Source: Hepsetus odoe
Taxonomy: Eukaryota > Chordata > Actinopteri > Characiformes > Hepsetidae
DNA: 64,000 nt
Direction of reading: 5' to 3'
NCBI GenBank assembly: GCA_017165825.1
Contig: CM029380.1
Span: 2,791,102-2,855,101 of the forward strand
Numbering within the stretch: position 1 is the stretch's first letter; each line of letters begins with the position of its first letter. The position numbers were made by a program, and so were the translations under genes. A model generated the notes under the pieces. That model saw only the letters and a list, made by a program, of their open reading frames with translations. It had not been told where the DNA came from and searched no databases. Of this stretch, positions 17,965-30,560 are shown one piece after another.

Positions 17965-20900
17965 ATGGCTTGCCTGGATGAGATGCCGTTTAAAATCCCA
18001 CTGGGTTCTCTGGATGAAGTCAAAGAGGAGGTGGACCTGGTCACAGCCCCAGAAATCCCCATGCCAGACTACCTGACGATCCTACAGGAGACAGAGGTAG
18101 GGGGAACCAGATGTTCCACAGCTGGGTTGTGCCCAGAAGTGATCTGACAGTGAGATGAGTATCAAAACGCTCATAGAAAATTTGGAATCTTGGAACCAAA
18201 CCATCATCACCCTTTTACAGAAGACGACTAATACACTAAATAGGCCAACTAGGAAGCCATCCACCCATTACCAAATACTGCCCATTTTTCAACTGTCCAA
18301 ATCTGCCAGTGAGTCCACATTTTAACATATTAACATTACACATAGTACATTATTCATCATTGAATAACTTCCCCAAAAATGTGTAACATATCCAATAAAA
18401 TGTAAAGAATGTTTTTATTATGTTTAAAGTCTTAAAATATAGTGCACTAGCCTTTGACTGTGAACAATTCTGATTGTGAGTTTCACTAAAATCAAATTAC
18501 TTTCAAAGACCGTTTGAATCTTAACCAGAAACAGTATTAATCCTGGATTTTATATGTAACGAAAGTAAATTCTTAAAGGTTTTTTTAGCCAGGAAGAACA
18601 GCATGTTAACGTGGTCTAGTTTTGAGAGCATGCAGGTGACACTGTTTCCACCTGAAGATCTTCTCTGAAATGTCTGGGATGAGCAGATATTTTTTGGATG
18701 ACTGTAGAACCACAGGGAGAGCTTTTAGGATTTTAATCCCTGTATGTCAAGATCATAATGCAAGTTGAAATTGATTTATTGAGCAGCCTTATTACTAACA
18801 ATGTGATGTAGGTTTCTGTTATAGAATGCTTATTGGCTTAGTGGTCTAGAGGTTAGGGAGTTGGGCCCAGAACCAGAAGATCATGAGTTTGAATCCCAGA
18901 CCAGTAGGTTCCTTGAACAAGGTACCGTCCCCATCACTGCTCCGCAGGCAAAAAAAAACAGAGGTTGAATCTGGTTGTGTCTCATTGTGTGCTGTGTTAT
19001 GTTTCACAATGACAAGAATAGTCACTTTCACGCTATGCAAAATTCAAGAACAACCTTGAACGATCAATTGTGATCAACAATGAAACAATGATCCATAATG
19101 TTCTGGTGTCATTTGTGGGAAAAGTTCTACAAACTTCTTTGTAAATCATTGCATGCTTCCCTAATTCTGGCCTGTAATGTTCTTGTCTGAGCATCTTGAA
19201 GGCCATCTGCAGTGCTATGAAGTTTGGATTAGAGTTGGACGGAATTCTAACCGCAGTCTCTTACAGTAAATTAGGTCATCCCACTACACTTTGACAGCGA
19301 TGATCACTCAAAGGATGTTGTTCTTGGAAGTGATCAGGTACTGAACCTTGTAGCTCCGACCTCAATGTAGTCTCAGAGTAATTGAACTGGAACATCTGCT
19401 GGCTTCAACAGTTTGCTCCCCTAATGTAATTATCACCAGGAGCACCAGGAGCGTCATGGGGAAAACACAGATGGATCGCCCATCTGTAGAAGGGCTTTAT
19501 CCATCATGCAGTTACTGTGCCAGGGTTTTGTGGTCAATCTGCTGATGTTCAGTGAACACAATACTGTATGTTCTCAAAGATGGATGTACTTCCAATTCTC
19601 TATTAAAAGAGGGGGTTTATATAGTGAAAAGATTTTAACACCCCAAATGAAATAACTGTGAAAATAGTTTCTCAGCTACAGGGAACATGGTTCCTAAGAT
19701 TTTTTCCTGCAAGCTTTAGCAGTTTCTATTTAAACTTCATCATTAATTTTTTCCCAATGTCTGATTTATCTATTTAACAAAAGTAACTGTGCAGAATCTT
19801 TACGTTTCCTTACGTACGGTGAGTAGAAATACTTGATTACTGTATTTAAGCAGAGTTTTCAGCCATTTGTAATTTATTTGCGCACTTATTTTTCTAATGA
19901 TTTTTTAAATTTAGCTCACAAATAAAAATGTTCTTCATCCATGTTGAAAACAGGCTTACTATACTCAGAAAAAGCTGGTAAGGAGGGGCAGCAGTGGCCT
20001 AGTAGTTAGGGAGTTGCTTGGGGAGGGCTTGGAAGGTCGTGGGTTCGAATCCTGGACCAGCAGGTTGTCCTGAGATATCCTTGAGCAAGGTACCATCCCT
20101 ATCACTGGTCTCCGGGCGCTAGGCATAGCTGGTTAATTGCAGAGAATGAATATTTCGTTATGGTTCACTGTGTGCTGTGCTCACAATGACAAATAGTCAC
20201 TTTCAGTTCGCTTATTTTTCTTGCCCAAATTTTTGCATACAGCTGTAAAAAAGAACCATGACTGCTCAAAGAACCTTTTGACAGGTTCTTTACATAGTTA
20301 AATTGTTCTTCCCTGTGATGGAGAACGTGTTGTGTATGAATAGTTTAAGACTAAGTTATCATTGGACCATTGATGGTGATTCATGGTGCTCATTTTTACT
20401 GGGAGTGTACCTTAAAGACCCACCATCATTATGGTTGCCAAAATCCTCAGAACATGAGGTTCATCTCAACATCACAACACGAGACACAGTCCATAAAAAG
20501 ACTGTTGGCTGCCGAGTAATGTTGACACTAGATAGCTCTGTAGATCTGTTTAGACTTAATGCCAGCAGCACTTTAGGTTCATGTGACTATGTTATTTGGG
20601 GTGAAGGATCTTACAAGGGAAAGCAAGCACTTCTTTAACGCTCGGTTTAAGTGGCAGCTATTGTTATCTGATCAGAAACGAGCTTGCCAGGACCTTTTAT
20701 GGAAGTAGGCTGCAATGTTTTGTTTCAGTGCTCGCTCTTATTTGCCTTGGTCAATCCAGAACCAACATCTAATGCCTGCCTCTGAGCACATTTCTGCACT
20801 GTATTATGTTAAGGTGGAATGCAAGGGATGAAATTCATTATGTAATCTTTGGCCAGTTCAGGCATGAGTGTTTAGAGGCACCACGATCCATCATGGTAAT

Positions 20901-23900
20901 GAAAGCGTAAGAGAACTGTACTTTATCTACTGGAATTCATTCTGCATTACTGCACTCATGCTGCAATAGATACTTTGGCATTTTGACACCAGATTCATAA
21001 AAGTACGTATGAAATACTCTGATGTCTGTAACAATCTTCTCCTTCTTCTTCTTCTTTCGGCTGCTCTTGGTAAGGGGTCGCCAAAGTGGATCATCTGTTT
21101 CCATTTCTTCCTGTCCTCTGCATCTTCCTCCTTCAAACCGACCACCTGCATGTCCTCTCTCACCACGTCCATAAACCTCCTCTTTGGTCTTCCTCTTCTC
21201 CTCTTTCCTGGCAGCTTCATCTTCAACATCCTCCTCCCGATATAATCCTTGTCTCTCCTCTGGACATGTCCAAACCAACGTTTGTCATAACTTTGCTGAG
21301 GGCACGTATAGCCCAGACCGTCTCATAGAATCCACTCCTAATTGAGCTTTACTGAAAATTCCTAAAATCCACCAAAACTTTGGAATGCTTTACAAATTGA
21401 TGTTCGCCAGGGCCCTAGAGTTTGTTTTTTTTTTTATTAAGAGAGCTTTCTGCTTAATACATAACTATATGATATATGTTCACCTAGTAAGCAATTATCT
21501 TAGTGGTATACCCATAACATTACATTATTTTAAATGGATCTATACATTTGATATAATATTAATTTATCTATATGTATTTTTTGTAAGTACAAGCACATCT
21601 GTATTTACAAAAGGTTCATGTGTATCACATTTATATATTGTTTTTATTTCTATTGTTTATTTCTTGCTATTTCATGTACAGTGCTGTGCAAAGGTTTTAG
21701 GCAGGTTTGGAAAAAAATGCTGTAAACAAAGAACGCTTTCAGAAATGGAAGTGTTAATCATTTATTTTCATCAATCAACAAAATGCAGTAAATGAACAAA
21801 AGAAAAATCTAAATCAGATCAATATTTGGTGTTACTACCTTTTGCCTTCAAACCAGCATCAGTTCTTCTGGCCCCACAGAGCCCTGATCTCCACATCATC
21901 CAGTGTGTCTGGATCACATGAAGAGACAGAAGGATGTGAGGAAGCTACATCCACAGAAGATCTGTGGTTAGTTCTCCAAGATGTTTGGAACGACCTACCG
22001 GCCAAGCTCCTTCAAAAACCGTGTGCAAGTGTACCTAGAAGAACTGATGCTGTTTTGAAGGCAAAGGGTGGTCACACCAAATATTGATTTGATTTAGATT
22101 TCTCTTTAGTTCATTCACTGCATTTTGTTGATTGATGATAATAAATGATGAACACTTCCATTTCTGAAAGCATTCTTTGAGCTCATCGCTCTGCATCTTC
22201 AGTAAACGAATCCCCTGATCTTCTGGAATCATCTGAACCTGTTTCTTCACTGCTTCATGTCATAATTTAGATGCTTTGTTCTGCTTGAAGGATTCAAAAA
22301 TCATTTTTTCAAAAATCTATGAATTAACAATGGAGGTTAATGTAGAAAAGATTTCATTCCAGGTAACTGGGACCATTTTTCTCGTCCATTCATGAAGAGG
22401 ATGTGTCTTTGTCTTTTTCTTCTGCAGTATGAGTTCAGCTTGGAGAACTGGGTTCTGACAGGCCTGCAGGATGGCTACACTTGTGCACCTATTTCTCCTT
22501 CAACCTCTGGGATGTCTCCAACTTGTCCTCCATACTGGATGATGTTCAGCAGTCCTCAGGAGAGCAGACTAGCCAGCCGTTGGAGCAGCGATTTCTGGGA
22601 GCCAAACCCTCGTCCCCGCAGCCGGAGTCTGAACGCAGCCCACTATCATGCCATGAAAGATCGGGTGAAGTTCACTATTTCTGACTCGGAGAATGAAGAC
22701 TATTCTAATGATGAGGAAGCTTCCTTTCCAGGGGTTGAAAGACTGAAATGCAGCATGACAAGGCAAGGGCCCGGCATTAAAGACCTGCGCTCTCGCTGCT
22801 CCTCAAATTTCCTCACCCTGCCTTCGTCCTGTGGCCTCTCCGCTCAACAGCAGGTCAAGTTCCAAAAGACTTCGCTGTCAGAATCAAAACCCAAAGGAAG
22901 TAACTTCAGGAGAAGTAAAAGCGCAGATAATAGTGGCTCAAATCGAAACTCAGATCTGTCTGAACACCGTCCCACTCATACAGCACAGGTAAGACAAACA
23001 CCCCCCCAAAATTCCTACATTATGTTTTACTATCTGGTTTATAAGTAGTTTAGGGGCAGCAGTGGCCTAGTTTTTAGAAACTAGGCCCCAGGATCATGGG
23101 TTCTAGTTCCAGACCAGTGGATTACCCTGAGGTACCCTTGAACAAAGTGCAAGTGCAAGTGCAAGTGACTACCCTTGCCATCAAAACACAGCACAGCACA
23201 ACAAGCAAGGTACCCTTCCCATCAATGCTCCTCGTAGCTTCTCATTTCTTAAACAACCATGTTTGGAGACACATCCTGTCTGATGACACAGTCTGTAAAA
23301 TTCCAAGATGACAATGTTATGATAGCATTGGGTATCATTTTCATACATGGATTGACCACCAAAGAGTCCAGACCTGAACCCCATTGAGAATCTTTGGGAT
23401 CTGGAGCAGACTTTATGCAGCAGTCTGAGTCCCACTGGTCTGAGTCACAGTCTGAGTCTCACTGCGTCTCACATTTTGGTTCCTGGTTATGGTTCGTTGT
23501 TGAAGGCGTTTACTGATTATGAAATGATTAGGAAACTGATTATGAAATTAGAATAGAACCTGTTTTGTTGGCTTTGCATTTGTCCAAATCAGAGTGATTT
23601 CTTTCATACTCAGGAGTTTATTTGAACAGTTGATTCAGATTTCACTCAAAAAACCTTAAACATGTCCTCAAAGAGAAAACAGGGAGTTGTTCCCAGAATC
23701 AGAAGGTCATTGGTTCGAATCCCAGACCAGTAGCTTGCTCTGAGGCACTGCTCCCCGGGCGCTTTCAATAGCTGCCCCCTGCAGAGGTTGAATTTCGTTG
23801 TCTCACTGTGTGCCGTGCAGTGTTTCACAATGACAAGAATAGTCACTTTCACTTGTTTCCACTTGTAAAGCTGTTGTTCGTGTACTTGTTCTAAAAGTTA

Positions 23901-26900
23901 AAAAAAGCTATATATGGCTCATGGTTTTGAGTTAGTCTCTGGGCAGCCAGTATCATTAATTCTGCTGTCTTCCTCCCAGCTATTTACACTATCAATCTAC
24001 ATCTCTCAAAGGTCCCTGAAGTAAAGGTTGCTAATAATATACAGTGTAAAGTCTTTTCCTGGAATCTTCCCAAGCTGCAACAAGTTGTTTTGGATTAGCA
24101 CGTGGAATGGGGTGGTAAATGTCTTCCTCACAGTCAACCCTGGTGTACGAGTCGGCATGAACTAATGCTGCCATCCCTCAATGTCTGTGATATCACCCGC
24201 TTGTCATGTCCTATATCAGCAACACTGAATAAATCTACGGAATACCTCATCAAGTGCTCCAATTGTCAACTCACAGTCGAGGCAGGAGTGTGGCAAAAAA
24301 TTATTCATATTAAAGTATTTCACTAAGAGCATGGACAGGATTTGATAACAATAATAATTATTATTATTATCATCTTTATTATTATTATATTCCCTTTTGA
24401 CCCACAGTACAAATACACTTCTGAAACATTACAGCTGCTAAATTGCCCCAGTCGTCTTGTTTATTTGTGTTTATTTGAGAATAATGACTTAATTAACCGA
24501 CCAACCAACCAATAATTCCATTGAATACAATAGTATAAGAAGAATAGGGAAGAGAAGAAGAAGACCCATAACATAATCATAGTATCATAGTATCATTTTA
24601 TCAATTTTATTTTTAACTCCAGTATATAGTGACCTTATCCACCAGCTTTAATAGCACCTCGACCTCCATGCTTTTTTCCAAAGTTTTCTCAGTGGCAATG
24701 TTTCCTTTGCTCTCCTCTCTGGGGGAAAGTGATTTTATAGCCTGTTGTTTTTTTTTCCCCCTTGTAGTCTCCTGGTCGGCCTCAGGCCACTTCACGTCCA
24801 CTTGGTTCCCACGCTACGCTCCAGGACTCCTCGGTGGAGCTGCTCTCAGCTCTCAGCCCTGAAGAGCGACAGCTGCTGGAGGCGGTGATGGAGAGCGGCT
24901 ACCCGCTGCGTACGGCCATTATAGCCCTGCAGAAGACCGGCCAGAGCAGTCCAGAGCAGGTCAGGGGGGTGGAATAGCTTGTGCTTGGAGCAGCGCTCTG
25001 AAATTTGAGTACAGGCTTGGAAGCTGTCTTTGTTGGTTGTCCCTGTAACGTGATCAGTGATAGATTAGGTCCAACACCCACTTTGTCACTGGTGCAGAAT
25101 AACCAAACACTTGTATCTCTATTTATCCTCTACTCCTGCACTTCATATGCATATCCATCAGTGTCAATGGGTAATTTAATACAGCCAAGCTCAGACTATC
25201 TGGCCTATCAGAGAACTCTATTTATAGGATCGATTTTTGGGATCAATCAAAATAGCCCCTGTAGATCTTTGGGCACACCTGATATGACTTTGATTAGTTT
25301 GCTGCAAATGGAAGTTCTGTGGATGGAGGTTTTTACTGAAGGACAGACACCAGAGACCTGCAACATACACTATCATATATATATCTGTTTCTTATGGGAC
25401 AGTCTTATACAAACTTTGTTTCTGTTTAATATAGAACATCTAAAAAAATGTTAATAGAATTTCACTGGGGTGGTAGCAGAAATAAGCCTTAACTTTAGGG
25501 ATGCACCATGTTTTCAGAATCATATCGATATGGGCTTTTGCTTGAAAAAATAATATCAGCGTTGGATTTTTGTACTGAAATTACAAACCGATTTTTTATA
25601 TTTTGGTGCCCATTTCAATGCCATAAATAGCAAAATAAATCACAAGAAAAATGGTGAATTTATGATGATTAAATGTTGTCCGAGGTCGAGATATGTGTAG
25701 AAATTTCAGCAATACCACGGCCACGTATTGCTGTGGAGCACACGTGTCCAGTCTTTAAACTGATGAGAGCACAATAGCCTATGTGAGGGCAGTGAGGACA
25801 TGAGTTATGCAACGTTGCCAGATTTTTTATGTACCTGTGTTCCTCCACACTGCTCCTCCTTAAAGACGAAACATCTGGTTCCGCCTATTTTAATCTGATT
25901 CTGCTTATGATGAAGGGGAAAAATAACCCAATAAAAATAGACACCATATCCTACTAAAGTTTTCACAACCTGCTAAGTATTAACTGCCTTTCTGCATCAC
26001 ACAGCTTTCCTCTAGAGATGGGATGAGGGCAAAACGAAACAATATTGTATTAATAGTGTTAGTAAAATACTGCAGGGAATTTGAGCAGCAACAGTGCTCG
26101 GGCTTGTTTGATCTTTTTTAAGGCAATAAAGGATCACAGCCGTTCAGGTGAGGCATGCAGAAAGGCTCCCAGTATCCACACAGTGACTTTGATGTTAAGC
26201 ACATTCAAGGTTCATGCGGAACAAAGTGGATGAAAAGGAGTGAAACATTTCAGAGCCTTGTGAAGTCATGAGCAGTGTCCGTAAAAGCCCAGACCGCTCC
26301 AATATGGCTGAAAATAACATGTCTTTGGGAATGTTTTTTGGGATTTGGGTACGCAAGCATGTCAGCAACATTAATGAAGGTGGATGGACTCCTTTGATCT
26401 GCATGTTTAAGATGGAAAATGATATAAAAATAATATATTAAGGCTCCAAAATATTACAATTATGCTGCTACATATTGCAGCGGCGATGTCTTTCGAGAAA
26501 TCAAAAGGCTCATCATCACTTCACCGCAATGGTGTCAAGTATGTTAAACCTTTAAAATCTACACTCTCTCCTCCATCTATACACTCTGAAAAGATGGAAA
26601 AGCGCCTGTCTACAAATAATAGTCTTTTTGTGATGTCACAAAGCCAAAACATGTGCATACGTCTTCAATTTCAGCCTAGATTTTAGCCCCGCCCACTTAT
26701 GCTGAAGTTCTAAGGAGTGTTTCACAGAACATTTGCATATATCCATCTTCAAGGCACAGTAACAAATATGAATATGGATGGATAAAGGTTGAAACTGCTC
26801 CTAAAAAATGAATATGAGTCAAATGTAAAAAAGAAATCGACTCTTTAAAACAACTGTGCACTTATTTGGTTGTTTTATTTTTTGGACTTAATATGAAGGA

Positions 26901-27891
26901 TTAATCAAAACATATTATTTAAAATAATATTAGATATAAAATATTATCACTTTTGTACTCATCCAAACCCACCAGTGAACATATTTGTGTCTTCTGAGGT
27001 TTATTTGTAACCATTTTTAAACAGTAGTATTTTCTTTGGTGTATCTGCATGTACCGCTCCACCATGATATGATCTTTTGTAACCAGACATACGGATTTGC
27101 TCTTGTAGGTCCTCAGTTACCTGGTGGCATGTGACCGACTTTGTGAACTTGGCTATGATGAAGCTGAAGTGGAGGAGGCTCTGGAGATGTTTCAGAACTG
27201 TGAGAAGAAGGTAATTGTTAGTCTCTTATCCAAAATTAATTCACTTTTTTTTTCTAAATGTAAATTAGGGCTGCAAGATATGGAAATGTAATCGTGACAT
27301 GCCTTGTTGTATATAAGAATTGCACGGGAGAATTACACTTGGGCATGTCCTCTAGTGCAGTCCCACCAACCTGCTGGGAAATGTAAGCATCCCAGCATCT
27401 CCAACATCAAGTTTTTTTTTATTGAGGGAGAAGAAAAAACAGATATAATACATTTATATCTGTCTGCTTTATAGTAATTGGATAGCATAGTGGATAATGT
27501 TTTGGGAAATGAAACTAACATAAAAATAACACTTTCTTGTCTTTCTTGTGAAGACTTTGAAACTCCTTGGACAAACTGTAGTGCATTTAATGGTTTAGGT
27601 TGCACCAGATTCCCAAATTGTATGGGAAGGGGGCTCATTTGCATATTGCAGTCTTCTATGATGTTCTGAAATGCATGAGACCAAAGCTAAACAGACTGAA
27701 TGTTATTTTTATGATTTTATCATTTGGTTAATACCTGTATTTTTTGTGCATTTAAGGCCGAGGAGTTTCTTCACCTGCTCACACAGTTTCATGAGATGGG
27801 TTTCCAGCAGAACGCTATCAAAGAGGTGCTGCTTGTTCATGAGAACCACCGTGAACGTGCTCTAGAGGAACTCATGACACGTGTAGCCTGA
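17965..27891 (+). CDS. ubap1l: ubap1l, ubiquitin-associated protein 1-like
   Basis: Five coding exons, 17965-18096, 22428-22988, 24768-24959, 27109-27210 and 27757-27891, all in phase 0, give 373 residues. The N-terminus MACLDEMPFKIPLG matches the UMA box by which UBAP1-family proteins bind ESCRT-I. YEFSLENW follows at about 45-52, where human UBAP1L has HDFSLER. The middle is Ser-rich and poorly conserved. Roughly residues 253-373 form the paired UBA (SOUBA-like) region: LLSALSPEE, GYPLRTAIIALQKTG, then FHEMGFQQNAIKEVLLVH with ALEEL near the end, which is strikingly like human UBAP1L. By family, a role in sorting ubiquitinated cargo with ESCRT-I is expected but unproven. Introns of 1.8-4.3 kb are loaded with SINE, Tc1 and LINE relics. 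Confidence 0.93.
18832..19035 (+). repeat. tRNA-derived SINE, family B
   Basis: Contains the head GTGGTCTAGAGGTTAGGGAG, B-box-like GTTTGAATCCC, AAGGTACCGTCCCCATCACT, an A8 run replacing part of the body, and the CACAATGACAAGAATAGTCAC tail. It is in ubap1l intron 1. Confidence 0.85.
19985..20208 (+). repeat. tRNA-derived SINE, family B
   Basis: Near full length: GGGGCAGCAGTGGCCTAGTA, B-box-like GGGTTCGAATCC, GAGCAAGGTACCATCCC, and tail CACAATGACAAATAGTCAC. It is in ubap1l intron 1. Confidence 0.88.
20937..21280 (-). mobile_element. LINE 3' end relic (minus strand)
   Basis: Minus-strand frames include KLPGKRRRGRPKRRFMDVV with EDMQVVGLKEEDAEDRKKW, the same C-terminal LINE block as at 14640-14955. 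It is split between two frames and followed by AGAAGAAGAAGG-type simple repeat. It is inactive, in ubap1l intron 1. Confidence 0.75.
21677..22185. mobile_element. Foldback Tc1-type element, second copy
   Basis: The left terminal repeat is intact here (CAGTGCTGTGCAAAGGTTTTAGGCA from 21680), followed by the same AACGCTTTCAGAAATGGAAG arm as at 13053. The right arm ends at TTCCATTTCTGAAAGCATTC without its terminal repeat. A plus-strand relic of a Tc1 transposase C-terminus (EEATSTEDLWLVLQDVW, then PRRTDAVLKAKGGHTKY and a stop) lies inside. It is degenerate at the catalytic DDE end. Confidence 0.78.
22190..22295 (-). repeat. Fragment of family C repeat next to the Tc1-type element
   Basis: Contains CCTGATCTTCTGGAATCATC and GCTTTGTTCTGCTTGAAGG, matching blocks at 7940-7990 and (inverted) 32780-32870. 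Confidence 0.5.
23055..23240 (+). repeat. tRNA-derived SINE, family B, interrupted
   Basis: The head GGGGCAGCAGTGGCCTAGT and B-box region are intact. The body is interrupted at about 23147 by a GTGCAA triplication and about 55 bases before AAGGTACCCTTCCCATCA resumes. It is in ubap1l intron 2. Confidence 0.75.
23688..23858 (+). repeat. tRNA-derived SINE, family B, 5' truncated
   Basis: Starts just before the B-box-like GGTTCGAATCCC and runs through CTGCTCCCCGGGCGCTTTCA to the CACAATGACAAGAATAGTCAC tail, with an internal deletion of the GGTACCGTCC block. Confidence 0.85.
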
Positions 27892-28230
27892 CCAGATCAA
27901 CTCAGCCAAGCATAATATGTGTGCAAATTGCTGATAATGTTGCATCAGAATGGTTGCAAGAATCCGTGAGAACTGTGGCCTTCATCTAAAGCTTCATCGC
28001 TTCCAGGCATTAAAGGAAAGACAAGCTGGTGCAGTGTTTAATAATAACAATATTAAAAATTAGTAAAAATATAGACCTGAATATTCATATATTTAACAGC
28101 ATTAATTGTTATCTTAGAAGGTCATTGTAATTTTTTTGTTTACATGTTAATTGAACATTTTAAGTTTCTTTCTGTGTTCAATCTATGTTTTTATTAAATC
28201 TGTTATATTATGTTGGTTTGTTTATGCAAA
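27892..28230 (+). other. ubap1l 3' UTR
   Basis: AT-rich sequence after the ubap1l stop. No canonical AATAAA is prominent, but ATTAAA-type hexamers occur near 28193. The 3' end is inferred. Confidence 0.4.
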
Positions 28231-28277
28231 ATATAAAGTATAAATATATGTAATATTTCATAATTCACTTTTTTTAT

Positions 28278-28513
28278 TGGGGAAACCGTGGCCTAGTGCT
28301 TAGATACTTGGCCCCTGGATCAGAAAATAAGGGTTTTGAGTACAGTAGGTTGTCCTGAGGTCCCTGTGAGCAAGGTATTGTCTCCGTCACTGCTCCCCGG
28401 GTGCTGAATATGGCTGCCCACTGCTGCACTGTGTGTATGGGTTAAAAGCAGAGGCTGAGTTTTGTTGTGGTTCACTGTGTTGAATTCACAGTGACAATTA
28501 GTCACTTTCACTT
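28278..28513 (+). repeat. tRNA-derived SINE, family B
   Basis: Begins GGGGAAACCGTGGCCTAGTG, passes GAGCAAGGTATTGTCTCCGT and CTGCTCCCCGGGTGCTGAAT, and ends CACAGTGACAATTAGTCAC. It lies between ubap1l and kbtbd13. Confidence 0.85.
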
Positions 28514-28519
28514 ACTTGG

Positions 28520-30560
28520 TTTCACTTTACTAGGCTGGCTTAAAGGATTCAAAATACCTTGGTTTTCCAGAAAAATTCAAAACCAATTTTTTTTCATAAT
28601 GACCCACGATGTATGTCAAGTATGTATGTCACTGAAGTTCAGAACACATCTATCTATGTCTGTTAGAATGTGTGTTATTGCACCAGCAGGACTCAAATAA
28701 GGATTAGTTTAGTTACATATTTAGGTTTTATTACACTTGCAAACCAGCCTTTTATCTCAAATGGTTTGTGCAAGTTAAACTGGTGATGAAAATGTGAATT
28801 TTTAGACATCTTTGCTCTTTTACCCTCAACAAACTCATAGAAACTGATGTAGTTTCGCTCTGAGGCTTTTTGTCAAGTCTAAGTTTATGATGCATTCAGC
28901 CAGACTAGATAAATATATATATATATGCCTCCTCAGTGTGTCTTTAAAGTCAACTCTCCTCATCTTTGATGAAATGTCCTCAAATAACCTTTGTAATCAC
29001 TCTCTTCTTAAGATAGGGGATAACAATTAGCTAATGGACTATTTGCCAAGGAATACTTGGCTGATGATGGAAGATTAAAGTAAATCTAAACAACAGCTGC
29101 TGTGTCTTTTCCTTCTCCTCCTCCAGAGCAGGCCCTCTTTCGAGAGAAAACTGCTGTCAGCAAGTTGAGACGTTCTCTGCGTCTGTTATGTATGTGGTAT
29201 TTCTAAGACTTTTTAAATGGCTGGTCTTTGTATGGAACATTTGAAAGGATGAATCGAGACTTGATGAAAGTTTCTCTTGATAGACTAAGCATCGACTAGA
29301 CATTTTTGTCTCAGAAGAACGAATGTTTTCTTTGTGGCTTGATTTTTCAAGTCCCAAAGCCAACAATGTAATGACTGAACTCACTCCAGAGGTTATGATG
29401 AACGTAGGAAATTGCGTCTTTAATTTAGAATTTGACTAAAAGTCAAGCTGCTCCTTTCCCATCACTATTTCTTTGTGCAGACGTGATGGAAAGCGACGGT
29501 CTGAGGGTCAAGCGTGGTCATCTTCAACGTTTCTTCTGTCCAGTTTGCTCAAACTGGCCAATCATGATCATTTTCCTCCGGTATTGATGATTATGAGGTC
29601 TGAAGCGGACAGATAAGCTGTTACAAAGAAATGTTGGAAAATTATCTACTTTCAGCTTAGATTTCTTTTGTAACCATAGTAACACAACCTTATGATGAGA
29701 TGAAATGAAAGGAGAATACCAGCGGAATGTTCTGAAGATGAAAAGAAAGTCATTCAAAGTTAAGACAAAAGTTGAGAAACCTTGTCTTGTTCAAAACATG
29801 GCTAATGGGAACCAGACATCTTAGGATTTTAACATCTTTTTAAGCTACCTCATCTATTCTCTGTCATGTGGGATTATATATTTTTGTAAAATTTGCAAGC
29901 TGATGCCTGAAACATTGTTATAAGATAGATCTGAGAAGAGACTTTTCTCCTATATTGTTGTATATTGTATGTGTAGAGTCTTATAGGACTAAATAGTAGC
30001 CAGAGAAATCTTACTGGTTTATATTTTCAACTATTTTACTATTCTTTTCATTACATTTCAAATCTGTATGGGTTTGTACAGAAAATAAAAAATCAATATT
30101 TGATTTGTAGACATTACAACCCATTGTCTCATTTGCCACTTCTGAAGGAAAAGGGTTTAAGTTACTTTTTATTGCACTGTTTCACATTAAAATGCACTTA
30201 CTGACCTTTATTTAAGATGACCAGTTCATTTTTGTCATTATTATTGCCTTTAATTGGTTTTAAGGACATAAAAATCAGCAGCGCCTGGTGGAGAATAATG
30301 TAATATCTGTATGCTAATGGACCTAAATAGGATCGATGAAATGTTCATTGAATTGGATTCTGATCACAAAGATGAAGTGGCTTGCATCAGGTTCATGCTG
30401 GGCTGCATTTTATTCTTTGCATTCTTTATGAACCAATCTATTTTAGGAATATAGTGAAAAAATAGTGCCTGAGTCAGAGAGGCAAAGAGAGGAAGCATGT
30501 TGTTTCAATAAATAATTTCTTTTTTAAACTAGACTAATCAAATGGTTATATTTAATGGAG
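28520..30560. other. Intergenic stretch between ubap1l and kbtbd13; nothing recognised
   Basis: AT-rich, with a short ATAT run near 28913. Short reading frames at 29157-29384 and 29524-29757 (both minus) show no familiar protein similarity. The part near 30170-30560 may be the kbtbd13 3' UTR: TTTATT on this strand at about 30167 would be AATAAA for the minus-strand gene. Confidence 0.5.

Noticed and set aside
20303..20638. 111-codon plus-strand frame in ubap1l intron 1
   Set aside because: No recognisable similarity, no splice partners in phase with ubap1l, and no coding composition.
25005..25454. 149-codon plus-strand frame after ubap1l exon 3
   Set aside because: Begins inside intron after a good donor at 24960; AT-rich, no family resemblance.
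25495..25640. hAT-like repeat suggested by GGATGCACCATGTTTTCAGA and nearby ATATCGATAT
   Set aside because: Resembles a common dispersed vertebrate motif, but there are no terminal repeats or second copy in the window to support a call.
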